Assembly (NCBI GenBank): GCA_037178675.1 | Contig: JAYMGJ010000280.1 | Location: 1 to 64,000 of the forward strand | Length of the DNA stretch: 64,000 nt | Origin: Scleroderma bovista | Taxonomy: Eukaryota > Basidiomycota > Agaricomycetes > Boletales > Sclerodermataceae | Reading direction: 5' to 3' | In this document: in pieces, positions 24,301 to 34,182 of the stretch | Position numbering within the stretch: the stretch's first letter is position 1 | How the letters are laid out: each line of letters begins with the position of its first letter | The notes under the pieces: model-generated | Database searches by the model: none | Told to the model about the DNA's origin: nothing | Seen by the model: the letters and a program-made list of their open reading frames with translations, nothing else | Position numbers and translations under genes: made by a program

Positions 24301-24522
24301 ATCATCCCAAGATGATACGGTGCCATTTTCGGTGCCAGCCCAGAAGTTCTCAGTGGCAGCGGCAGCATTTCGAAGGCGAGAGGTGAGTCCTGTGTTCCGA
24401 GAAGCCCAGAGGTTGCTCAATAGCTGATCACGAGCTTTTCGGCATGCGGGTGCCAGGGCTTCGTGCCGCCGTGCGGTTGTTTGATTGGGGAAAGGCGCAT
24501 GGCAAAAGCGGCATGGGGGCAT
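21363..24522 (-). CDS. Plavaka-family transposase
   Basis: A DDE-type transposase of the CACTA/EnSpm-related Plavaka group of basidiomycetes. Exons 24522-23977, 23907-23590, 23528-21779, 21727-21363 are in phase, 992 residues. Residues 1-30 form a zinc finger, 'CRFCHAPFPNQTTARRH'. The core keeps family signatures: 'ATIAPVILASDKTQLTHL', 'AWPVYLTIGNISKDLRAQ', 'AGYIPVGKF', 'LAAYLADYPEQCLVACC', a Cys pair 'CPLC', 'AFTPDLLHQLHKGVFKEH', 'FNTESPERLHIDYAKEAYR' and 'RKDFIAQM'. The C-terminal exon has 'YIEWFTPF', 'SCHLIPDFG' and 'NVGLVCDHFFVNPYID'. No frameshift or internal stop is present, so it may be active. ATG 24522 is used because the finger starts there. Confidence 0.92.
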
Positions 24523-24803
24523 GATGATTGTAAGACTCAACCAAAGGATGAGTCAACTTCCACGCTTCAAGGGTCGCTCAACACTGATTTATTCGAACAT
24601 GACTTGATTCAGACTGGCTTCAAGCGCCAGGGTCAAGTGCTTGTATTTCGGCTGGCAGGAGTGGATTGAACTCCGGGCTGGCAGGTGTAACTCCGACATA
24701 TCAACTAGTATATATTCACTGGCATTTTTCTGGGCAGTCACCGTGTTCGTCTTCCCACCTCCACTTTGTCAGTCTCATTGACTCTGGTACTCTCTGGTGC
24801 AAG
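24523..24803. promoter_or_regulatory. Divergent spacer, Plavaka / DUF6532 copy 2
   Basis: 281 bp lie between two start codons on opposite strands. Shared regulation is possible. It holds the tandem-like words 'GGCAGGAGTGGATTGAACTC' and 'GGCAGGTGTAACTC' at about 24654-24694. Confidence 0.4.
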
Positions 24804-26803
24804 ATGCATGAAGACCACGATGAAGAGCTCGAAAATGACGACTTCCAGGTTAATCAAGTCCAACCGCTTGGTCGGGGAAGCAGGGTGTCAAGGCCAACCC
24901 CACGTTCTGAGGCTTTTCGTGAGTACTAACTTCACTTTGTATGCCAGACTTGTCCTACTAATGGGTGCCTTGGCAATTAGGGGCAGAGGTTTTCGCCAAA
25001 AATCAGCGACGGAGTAATAAGCAGACGGCACCCACCCCCACTACCAATCGTGGCTATCAACCAGACACCATGGCAACTCAAAATTCACCAAACCCCATGC
25101 TTTCCGTAACAGGAGGACAGAATGCTAACATGCAGCAAAGATGGACTGATGATCAACAGTACGGCCCTTACTATTGGCCATCGTTCGGTGGGGCCAATGA
25201 CGATCACGTCACTGGAGACAGCCTACAGGACGAAGACAGCAATCATGAGCAAGCTGCAGAAATGGATGAGAGGGTCGTGAACTCATTAACATTACCCCCT
25301 ATGGTTTAGTTGTATTCTTTGAACAGTCCTCTGATTACTGACGTGTAAATCTGCATAGATTACATCGCGCTCTGTCAGCACAGACCTCCCTCAGCGGACC
25401 TCTCGAAGCAGAGGTACATGGCCTGCAACCCAGTCTATTGGCAGTCAATCCCAAGTGGGTTCAATCATGGTAAATGCGACTGAAGTCGTCCCACAAAACC
25501 CAACACCAGTCCCACAAAACCCAATGCCAGTCCTGCGAAAGCCAATGCCAGTCCCGCATTTGCCCATGGCCCCTCATCGGTTTGGCAGCTTGGTACGAAA
25601 ACGTGTCCCTACACCCCCAGGAGTATGTATTTTGTCAGCAACTGGGCAGTTATTCAAGCTAATTATTTGTATGTAGACACCAACCCCTTTTGTGGGGGAC
25701 GTCTCTGAGGAGCTAGACGAGTGTCGACCTGGCAAGCGCCCTCGAAAAGACCGTGACCGCAGCTCTCGCAACCTCAATGCTGACCTCAAACGCGTGGTAG
25801 ACCTTGCTTGTATCCACTTCAAATGCATAGTTTCAACGTTGGACGCTTTCCCGGATGTCTCTGGTGAGGTGGACGCCCTCGTTGTGAAGGCACTTGCAAA
25901 GGCCTGTGAGCAATCTAACATTGAAGTGGAATTGGGTCCTGTCGAGGCAAGTCTGGTGCGTATTGTACTTTCTATGGTGCCCAACCCCACTTATACATAA
26001 AAGATCAAAGATTGGGTATGCCAACTACGTGGGCAAGTGAAGGATATTGCACGCGCGCATGTCCGCATCGCATATGGATTCAAGGATCTCTCGGATTGTA
26101 TTGGACTCAATGAACATACAAAGGAGGTGATGAAGGCAGAAAACCGCAAACTCGTTAGCATGTTGTTGGAGAAATCAGTGTTTGCGTATCTGGTACATGG
26201 TTACATTTCTCGTGTGATATTTCTAACCTGGTTAACAGGATCCTAGCAATCGCATGCAGCCAGGGACAATGTACAAGCAGCCGTTAATCACCAAAGTAGT
26301 CGCTCTGCAGTGGTTTAGTGACACGAAAGCGGTTGGTATTCGCTATCGCGAGTACTTCAATCCACTCACGGTGCAACTACTGGCCTTTGTGCTTACTGCG
26401 GTAAGCACTTTTTATGCTATGTTACTTTATTCTGAGTACAATGTCTACTAGATACAATGTGTGATTCGAGAATGGGAAACTGGTGAACATCGTGTTGTGC
26501 CATTCCAAGGAGTGAAATATGGGAATATATACAAGCAACATATTCAAAACCTTGAGAATTGGCGCCAGTATAACGTGACGAAGGGGGATAACGCGTTAGA
26601 AAGGGTTTTGCAAGAACTCTTGGAGTCAGCACGGTGAGTCTTCACGTGGATTTGGGATGTCATTCCTTATAATAACTGCAACCCATAGTCGACATGCTGG
26701 TGACTCACTCGATGACTTGACACTGGCAATGGATGATGCAGGTCAATGCAGCTTGGATTTCTCTGATTTCGCGATGGACCATGGAGGCTCTGTGACGGAC
26801 TAG
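24804..26803 (+). CDS. DUF6532-domain protein (copy 2)
   Basis: Exons 24804-24918, 24981-25303, 25359-25622, 25677-25955, 26004-26192, 26239-26400, 26452-26633, 26689-26803 are in phase, 542 residues. Residues 1-235 are low-complexity, including a run of 'PQNPTPV / PQNPMPV' repeats. DUF6532 follows: 'RVVDLACIHFKCIV', 'IKDWVCQLRGQVKDIARAH', 'YGFKDLSDC', 'MYKQPLITKVVALQWFSD', 'YFNPLTVQLLAFVLTAIQC', 'EWETGEHRVVPF' and 'YKQHIQNLENWRQ'. It ends in an acidic tail like copy 1. Its role is unknown in the family. Head-to-head placement with a Plavaka transposase may mean that it travels with the element. Confidence 0.85.
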
Positions 26804-27309
26804 AGTCGTTCTTACATACATGTATTAGCCATACTCGTTTGTGAATGGAAATCGAATGTTTCGTGCAATTGGTGTGGACAGTCGCAGCGCAGGAGCAATG
26901 GCCAGTGGTTCACGTAGTACTGCCGTAAATGCTATGGTACTATACATGCTTCACGCACTGCCGTAAATACTATGGTACTATACAGTGCTACACGGTGCTA
27001 TACAGTTGACAGTCCGCCTGTTTGCTACGCGGCTACTACTGCCTATGATGCAAGCGACTATATAGAAAACCCTTGCTATATTATACTATATAATGGGGGG
27101 GATGGCTACATGGCTATGTAACTATATAGCACTATATAGAACTGGGTAGGGTACTGGTGTTTTCCTGATGAGGGAGCTGCGGCATGCGGCCAGAGGACTA
27201 TATGCCGCAGATTCAGGCCGAGGATTGCAGGGGGCTTGCCGCAGCATTTCGGCAAAAGGACGGTAGTAAGTGCTGCAATGCGGCTAGCCTGTGGACGGGA
27301 GTCAATAGA
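26804..27309. other. Repeat-rich spacer without a gene
   Basis: Contains the direct repeat listed next and several 'ACTATATAG' words near 27056-27140. Confidence 0.5.
26919..26983 (+). repeat. Two direct copies of a 27-bp word
   Basis: 'ACTGCCGTAAAT' followed by 'CTATGGTACTATACA' occurs at 26919-26946 and again at 26957-26983, followed by 'GTGCTACACGGTGCTATAC'. This may be a subterminal repeat of the element to its left. Confidence 0.7.
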
Positions 27310-27890
27310 AGGGCCTCTGTACCAGTGTCCCATGCTTTGCATTTGGCTGTGGTATTGGTGTCCTGTGCTTTGCATTGGGCTGTACCTTTGGTGTCCCTTT
27401 CTTGTTGCAGGGCCAGCCAAAGAAACAGCATCCCGTGCTTTCCAATGGGCTGCATGCATGGTGTACCTTTAAGAATACCCAGCCATGGGATTGGTGTCCC
27501 ATGACTATGAGTAGGCCCTGGAGCCAGTTTCATCTATTATGTGCAGGGCACATGGCAACAATAGGTACAATGTCCCATAGCATTAGGTGGGCCCTCAGAA
27601 AGGTGTTATCTACCTATATGGGAGGGCCTTGCAGTACACTTCAAAGTGACAGGCTATGAATGCGGTGTCCCAGAGCATTAAGCAAGCCCTCCTTCTGGGG
27701 ACACCTAGATGGGAAGGCCAGCTGATATGCTTCCCCTTCAGTATGATCGGCCATAATGTTTGGCCTCCCAATATACACAGCAGGCCCTTAGAACTATATC
27801 CCTTGTATAAATGTAGGGCCGGGCATCTGGTCTTCTCTAAAGTAGCGGTAAGCCAGGTGTGGCACGACACAATCGGCACTACATGGCATT
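27310..27890 (+). repeat. Long direct repeat, left copy
   Basis: Shares a long colinear set of words with 45805-46435: 'CCAGTGTCCC.TGCTTTGCAT', 'TTCCAATGGGCTG', 'GTGTCCCAT', 'AGGTGTTATCTA', 'AAAGTGACA', 'GTGTCCCAGAG.ATTAA.CAA' and 'GGCACTA' at the end. The copies are diverged by substitutions and small indels. Same orientation, so not a terminal inverted repeat. Confidence 0.75.
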
Positions 27891-27894
27891 GGCA

Positions 27895-28050
27895 GAACAC
27901 ACTGTCGGCAGAACAAGGCTGTCAGCAGAACATGTTGTCGGCAGAACAATGCTGTCGGCAGAAGAAGGCTGTCGGCAGAACACACTGTCGGCAGAACAAG
28001 GTTGTCGGCAGAACAAGGCTGTCGGCAGAACACGACTGTCGGCAGAATTG
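27895..28050 (+). repeat. CGGCA array 1 (17-bp unit)
   Basis: About nine imperfect units of GTCGGCAGAACAAGGCT, 17 bp, with variants ending AACACACT or AACATGTT. The core is TCGGCAGAACA. Confidence 0.85.
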
Positions 28051-28850
28051 TTTTTCGGGCAATGTCGGATTTGAACTGACGACAGCAGCGGCACAACATG
28101 TCATCAGCAATCTACCATCGGCATAATAGAATTGCGGCATTACAAGAACGGCACAACATAAATACTGGTAATGGCTGTGCAGCTATCGCGCAGGTGCCGC
28201 AATACCTTGCCGAGAATCACAAACGTGCTGCAGTAATAGCTGTGCGGCCATCATGCTTGCATGTGCGGCAATATGGGAATGACCGTGCCGTGTGGCAGTG
28301 TCGGCACGGTTGTGGACACCGGCATTTGCCACTGACATACTGGCCGGTGGCAGCCAGGCTGGTGGCTGTGCGAATAAGTACCGCAATGATAACATTAAAT
28401 TAATGATGGCCGTACCGCAATGACTGACATGCAGCATTGATCCCTTTCTCAAGCTGCGGCTGTGTTAATACATGCCGCATCGATTGTTCCCCGAGAGACA
28501 CACTCCAAAATAAGGCAAATCATAATGCCGATCCGAGATCCCTTATTATTGTGATGGGACAATGCACTGTGACAGCCAATCACAAGCAATAGAAACGCGG
28601 CCATCATGCAATATGAAATGCGGCAGTGTGGTTCATTAGCCGAATTGTCAGGACAATGATTGGTCGGACTTGTGGCTGAATTATTAACCTATATTTGATT
28701 TAGTCCACTTTGGTGTGCGACCACAATGCAAACATGTTGTGGTGTGAAATGCTTATATAATACGTTGAACATCCTTCAGGCCGCACGGCAATCGGACCCA
28801 GTTCTTCCTCTCAACCACTGCTTTACCATTTCCACATCCTTACAGTCTAT
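28051..28850. other. Non-coding leader of the KDZ region
   Basis: No gene. It is dense in scattered GTGCGGCA / TGCCGCA words, like degenerate array units, and presumably holds the promoter of gene A. Confidence 0.5.
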
Positions 28851-30818
28851 ATGGAAACTTCAGAAGGTTCTCAGTTCGTCTCCGCCTCATCCGTTCAAGA
28901 GGACGTGTCAACGGCTACGTCCCTCACTGCAGAAGAAGTCGTCGCCCAGGCCGCTGAAATAATTCAAGGCCGGATTGATGGCTTGAGAAGCACACGGGAG
29001 AAGGGTGTATGGTCGGAAGCAGTGTCAACTATCTGGGCCCAGGTGGTGCGTGGCAAATTTATCTGCAATCAATCAACTCACTGATTAGGATATGATAGCG
29101 CCGGGTCGAGAATGTCCTGCAGGAGTTACCTGCAGGATTCATTATACCGACTATCATCGTTGCTGCCGACCAGTTTATGGAGGCGCCAGAGGTGATCCTG
29201 TCGACAGGGAAGTGGCCTCACTTCCCGGACATCGTTAACGCCACGGACCACGATATCCGGGACCATCCCTGGTTCCAACTAGGCAAGCCGCAGAAGAAGG
29301 TGGACAAGGGAAAGAGGAGAGCGGTAGAGCCGTCGGGGAACAATGCAGTGGCAGGACCATCGGGGGTAAAGGAGACAGAGGTGCACAGGCAGTCGTGGCC
29401 AAGTAGGTGAGCCCAGTGAAACTGAGGACTCACAAGCAGTGCCAGAAGGAAGCCGTGCCATCGAGGATGATGAGGTGCCTAGGGGCCGCAGTCGCAGTCG
29501 CAAGCCGAGGAAGCGTGCCCAATCCGTCGCAACGATCAACAGCGACGGTGATGATGAAGAAGCCTCATCGCAACCACGGCCAAAGCGACCAAGGCCAAAC
29601 GTTCGCGACATGCAGACACCAGACGCAGGCTATGAGTGGGTGGATGACAAGGATCGCTGCATCAAGTGCGTACAGCGAGATCGACGGTGTGCAGCGAACC
29701 CAGGCCGTGCTTGCTGGCAATGTTGCTGCAGCAAGATTGCATGCAGTATGATGACGGCAGTCAGAGCGAGGTCAAGGTCGCGTTCACAAGCACCGAGGAA
29801 ACCTGCACCGCGTCGGCGTTCACCATCTGCGCCCTCAACGCTCAACCGAGGAAGGTCACAGCGTGCAAAAAGCCAACGTCAGACCCCGGCACCAGCAGCG
29901 GCCAATCCGCCCAGGAAACCAAGTAAGTCGTTCATTATTCGAACAATTTAATATTATTTCTATCGATATTCCATCCAGTTTTTGATGGGGTACTGATCAA
30001 TACTCCAGCATGGCTAGGGAAGACATCGAGGACGGCAAGTCCATCGTCAACGGCCGCCGGCAGTGGCACGAACCCTCCCACAACACCGGGAGACAGTACG
30101 AATACGTCGAATGTACAAGATCTCGAGGAGGAGGTTGTCCGTTTGAGGGAAAAGCAGGCCGAAACGGAACGAAAGGTGGACGAAGCAAATGCAAGATTGG
30201 CCGTCGCGCTCGGAGAAGTCGCCAGCTTACGGCAGGTGGTTGAAGCGATGCGGGAACAGCTGTTCCCAACACCATCCCACCTTCAACGTCCGGCATCGCG
30301 GCAGGCATTCGCACCGACACAGCCGGCATCTGACTCAACATGTCCCGAGGTCTCGCAGTGCGCTCACCCCAGTCCGCCAAGCCCGTTGGCACTAGCGCCT
30401 ACCACAATGCTGGAAGAAATGGCATCGTCCAACAATCCGTCCCGACATGGCTCGAGCGAGCCGACCGGCACCCATGGTATGCAGGTTGCGCTGCGCAACA
30501 ATGCCTCAAGTCTGGAGGTGGCAACTCCAGGCTTGGTCGATGAAAGGGGTGCCAGCAAGCCAACTGGTGATAGCTACGACTGGGCCCCACCAAAAGGTAA
30601 GTCTGTCAATTACCAAGCCATGTGCTACTGATCACAAGATTGTGTTGTTGACAGCGATTTGTGATGAAGTGGCCGCAACCATAGAGACCGGCAATATTCC
30701 GGCAATCGAGGTCAGCCCGCCGGAAGATGGAGATGTTGGGCCGGCATCCGATATGGAGATTGGGAGTTCCGATGCCGATGCCGGGCATGATGCCGGTGTG
30801 CAAATGGAAACGGACTAA
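28851..30818 (+). CDS. KDZ-region gene A: Cys-cluster and coiled-coil protein
   Basis: Unrecognised. Proposed exons 28851-29045, 29099-29402, 29437-29922, 30009-30596, 30655-30818 give 578 residues. A helical N-terminus ('AEEVVAQAAEIIQGRIDGL') is followed by a Lys/Arg and Ser/Arg-rich region ('RGRSRSRKPRKR') and a Cys cluster, 'CIKCVQRDRRC' then 'CWQCCCSKIAC' (near residue 250), of zinc-knuckle type. A second RS-rich stretch, a leucine-zipper-like helix ('LEEEVVRLREKQAETERKV', 'LGEVASLRQVVEAMREQL') and an acidic tail complete it. The 34-nt intron 29403-29436 is unusually short; if it is not spliced, the gene has a frameshift there. A basic Cys-cluster plus coiled coil suggests a nucleic-acid-binding accessory of the element (inference). 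Confidence 0.6.
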
Positions 30819-31189
30819 TTTTCTTTTATCATACCTACGTCTTTTGTACAATTTCCGCTTCCTATTCCATGTATACCATATACATCACATTGTAAAGTAT
30901 ATTTATGCATGTAGAGTTGTCCTTGTGAATCATTGACACAGCCTGAGAACTCTGTCAGAGACATGCCAGTAATGGTCTCAACCACAGCCATGAATGCATT
31001 GCCAATATGTCGCCGGCACATCCCAAATTTACCTGTGGAGTAACTTTTCAACGTTACTGATATACATGAATACCAAGAGCAGGCTAGATATGTCCTACAG
31101 ATGTAACTATAATTGCCATGTATGGCGGCATCAAGTATTGGAAGGAGCAACATACTTTTAATCCACTGGCACAACACAATCAGCAGAAC

Positions 31190-31600
31190 ATACAAGGGAG
31201 AACATACACTCGGCACTGCATCGGCACATACAATCGGCATACAATCGGCACAACCACCGGCGGCATTACATCCATGCCGCTGCAACAGTGATCAGCACTT
31301 GCATAACATTGGCACTTGCAAACCATTCGCACAAGACACTATCGGCACAGCAACATCGGCACAACATACAATCGGCACAACATACCATCGGCACTACATA
31401 CCATCGGCACTACATACCATCGGCACTACATACCACATACCATCGGCACAACATACCATCGGCACTACATACCATCGGCACTACATACATCGGCACTACA
31501 TACCATCGGCACTACATACCATCGGCACATACATACACTACTATCGGCACTACATACTATCGGCACATCACACTTGTGACACAGCACACTATTGGCACTA
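31190..31600 (+). repeat. CGGCA array 2 (16-bp unit)
   Basis: Units of CATCGGCACTACATAC, 16 bp, repeat across 31340-31570, preceded by looser ATCGGCACA units from 31190. It lies in the spacer between genes A and B. About 150 bp on each side (31005-31160 and 31620-31760) are diverged direct copies sharing 'GATATACAT.AATA.CAAGAG' and 'ATAATTGCC.TG.ATGGCGGCAT', so the array expanded between duplicated flanks. Confidence 0.85.
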
Positions 31601-32010
31601 TGTACATGATACTATCCCAATCTTTCGCCGGCAAATGCAAGATTTACCTTTGCAGTAATTCTTCAATGTTACCGATATACATAAATAGCAAGAGTATCTA
31701 TAATTGCCGTGGATGGCGGCATTAGGTGTTGATTGAGGTAACATACTGTAATCAGCACAGCATTCCATTGGAACATGCATACGGTAGACAATCGGCACAC
31801 ACCCCAGCGGCAGGACATACATTTGTAATACCATCAGCACTTGTATAACATCGGCACTTGCCGATACCTTTGGCACAACACACTATCAGCAAATCTTTCC
31901 AGTGGTGAGATAAATGAACTATATATGGAAACCATTATTATATAATCATTCAATTGTGATTTCCATTCCACGTCAATTCCATCTTGTCAACTTGCATCTT
32001 TGCTACCGCT

Positions 32011-33311
32011 ATGCCACCTAAGTCTGTCAGATTTGATAGCGCAAGTCCGCGGAAATTGAGTGAGTAATTTCTCTCCTCTGAGCTGATCTGCATGACATCG
32101 TTATCAGCCATTCCTGCACTGCCAGTGTGGCACCCGCCTCCATCCATTGTCGATGAACGCCTGCCATCAAGCATGGACTGGATGCCACCCTCTCCCCCAC
32201 GCCACGGGATGCGCACAGGTGAAACAAATGTGTCTGTGAGGAACAACGATGCAATGTCTGGGGACAGCAACAGACAAGCAACAGCGGCAAACAATCAGTT
32301 ACTGGCCCCCTCGCAATCAGCTCCGATCAACCTCCCTGGCCCTTCAGCACACGAGATGCGTGCAGCAACCCCCACGACTAGATCCCAGGCTTGGATGCCA
32401 CCGTCGCCTCCAATCGCTGCCAGTTCATCCAATGTGCCGTCTACCCTCACCATTCGGTCGCAGGCATCAATGCCACCCCCGGCAGCAATGCCAGCTACCC
32501 CATCGGTTCGGCCATCATCCCAAGGCACCCAACCGCAAGCATGGATGCCACCGTCGCCATCCCCCACGATGGCCGCATGGATCCCGCCCTCTCCAGTGCA
32601 CGTGCCACGTATTGGGACGTCATCCCCATCAATGCCGGCATCCTCAGTCCCGGCATCACCGTCCAGCCCGGCATCACCATCCAGCCCGGCATCGCCATCG
32701 CTCCCGGCATCGCCATCGAGCCCGGCATCGCTATCTAGCCCGGCATCAAGCCAGCGGATTCCCACCTCCCCAATGGAGGCAGAATCATCTCCTGAGGCTG
32801 TATCTGGATCGCATGCACGATTCCGGGAACACGTGCATGCAGAGGATGGTAAGTCAGTATTACTGCAGGAATTATGTGTATTTAACAATCATCCAGTGGA
32901 ATATTTTGAGATGGTGGACAGGATTAATGCATTGCATGAGCATTTGGATCCATTCCAGAGTGATGCGCTTTCATGTAAGTCTCTCTTGGGCTTCATCCAT
33001 AGTATCAGTTGATCAGTTGTCATCTAGTGGCCTCTGCAAGGCAAGTTGCTACATCCGTCCCTCCTAGGAACTTGCCCGACCTACTCCCACTCGATGCCGG
33101 CCTTGATCACCCTATGATCGCGGCCTACATTCATTACGCAAACACGTTGCTCGACACCGCCAGGTTGTGGAGATCGGAAATGTGCCGGAGAGCGATGTTG
33201 GCAAATGTGCGGGATATGTTGGCTAGGTCAGCCCGACTTGGCGAGAATGGTGACATAATTGAGTCCGATCACCCTGAGGATGTGGTAGTATTAGATCCCT
33301 CCAAGCTGTAG
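32011..33311 (+). CDS. KDZ-region gene B: Pro/Ser-rich protein with a helical C-terminus
   Basis: Exons 32011-32059, 32108-32848, 32897-32974, 33028-33311 are in phase, 383 residues. Residues 15-250 are low-complexity: several copies of 'QAWMPPSP' or 'WMPPSPP' and a run of 'SPAS / SSPAS' repeats. Residues 260-383 are ordered: 'VEYFEMVDRINALHEHLD', 'PMIAAYIHYANTLLDTARL', 'CRRAMLANVRDMLARSARL', then an acidic end. I know no matching family. It is in the same orientation as gene A and the transposase. The repeated proline motif could be a linear interaction module (inference). Confidence 0.65.
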
Positions 33312-33391
33312 TTTTGTTACAGTAGTGCGGCAATAAAATCTTTCGGCACAAGACATGGCAGATTTGACAATAGCATTATTCTACAAGTATA

Positions 33392-33768
33392 TTATTTGCG
33401 GCGTCTCTTTGGGCTGGGCGTAGGGACATCGGCATCGGGCCGCTTTGGCCGCCTTCTTTGCCGTTCCGGTTGACTAGGCCCGGCAACGGCATTGACATGT
33501 TGAGCCCTGGCAATCCGGCGTGTGCTGGCAGCCCGCTTCCCCTTGCCTCCAGAGTGTGTGGCATCATCATCCCCTGATCGACCACCCTCCATCCCATTTG
33601 TGTTGCCAATGGAATGCATAGTTAATTCACCAACTATCATTTGTCGGAATTGCTCAAATGGATATTGAAATAGGCAAACTTACATTCCACTGGCGCATCG
33701 GCTGTGTTCTTTTTAACCCGGGGCTTTGGCTTCATCGGTCCATTAGCATTGACGTTGCCGGGATCCAT
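33392..33768 (-). CDS. KDZ-region gene D: small basic protein
   Basis: Two exons, 33768-33684 and 33633-33392, give 108 residues in phase. The product is very basic with 'KGKRAASTRRIARAQ', 'QRRRPKRPDAD' and a terminal 'PSPKRRRK' that looks like a nuclear localisation signal. It has no recognisable domain. It lies 415 bp downstream of gene C on the same strand, so it could be the last exons of gene C or a separate nuclear protein. It is convergent with gene B (80 bp apart). Confidence 0.45.
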
Positions 33769-34182
33769 ATGTGCTTTTTCTTATATGAGAATACGTGCCA
33801 TTTCCAAGTAATTGAGACCAATACCCACCTTGCTGTTTAGGTTCGGCCGGCTGCCGTGCCATCAGTGCCGCTGATGCTCTTCGTCAAGATGGTCCCACCG
33901 GCATAACAAAACCAAGCCCCACGCACCATTTTCCTTAGCATTATGTCCATCTGAGTCATCCTCTATATATAAACTTCATATTCTGACAACAAAAATATTC
34001 AAAGGAACTGACCAGGCTGTTCAATGGGCGTTGTATGGCTTGCTGACAGGGATGTTCCAAATGTAGGAGGATCAAATGCTTGGAATACGGATGGGGCGTA
34101 CCATCATCCTGGTTTGACCGGCATTGGTTTTTGTTTGTTGCACTGGACTCCCTCTCCTCTGGGGCCTCTTCTTTTATGCATG

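Larger units (their letters stand above)
20190..27150. mobile_element. Putative Plavaka (CACTA-like) DNA transposon with companion genes
   Basis: The minimal element holds the Plavaka transposase (21363-24522, minus) and probably the 217-residue gene beside its 3' end. Imperfect inverted words enclose a larger unit that also holds DUF6532 copy 2: 'TATAGCACCGCGTAG' at about 20249-20263 against 'CTACACGGTGCTATA' at about 26991-27005 (one mismatch when inverted), amid several extra TATAGCA / TGCTATA words at both ends. Exact termini and a target-site duplication could not be found, so the limits are a guess and DUF6532 may be host flank. Confidence 0.45.

Noticed and set aside
20179..27152. CACC...GGTG pair as terminal inverted repeats of the Plavaka element
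   Set aside because: Only about 10 of 13 bases match when inverted and no target duplication flanks them, so chance is likely.
27859..28140. Cys-rich frames such as repeated 'CSADSLVLPT' on the minus strand
   Set aside because: Pure translation of the 17-bp array.
32295..32888. 197-codon Asp/Gly-rich minus-strand frame
   Set aside because: Complement of the Ser-Pro-Ala repeats of gene B.
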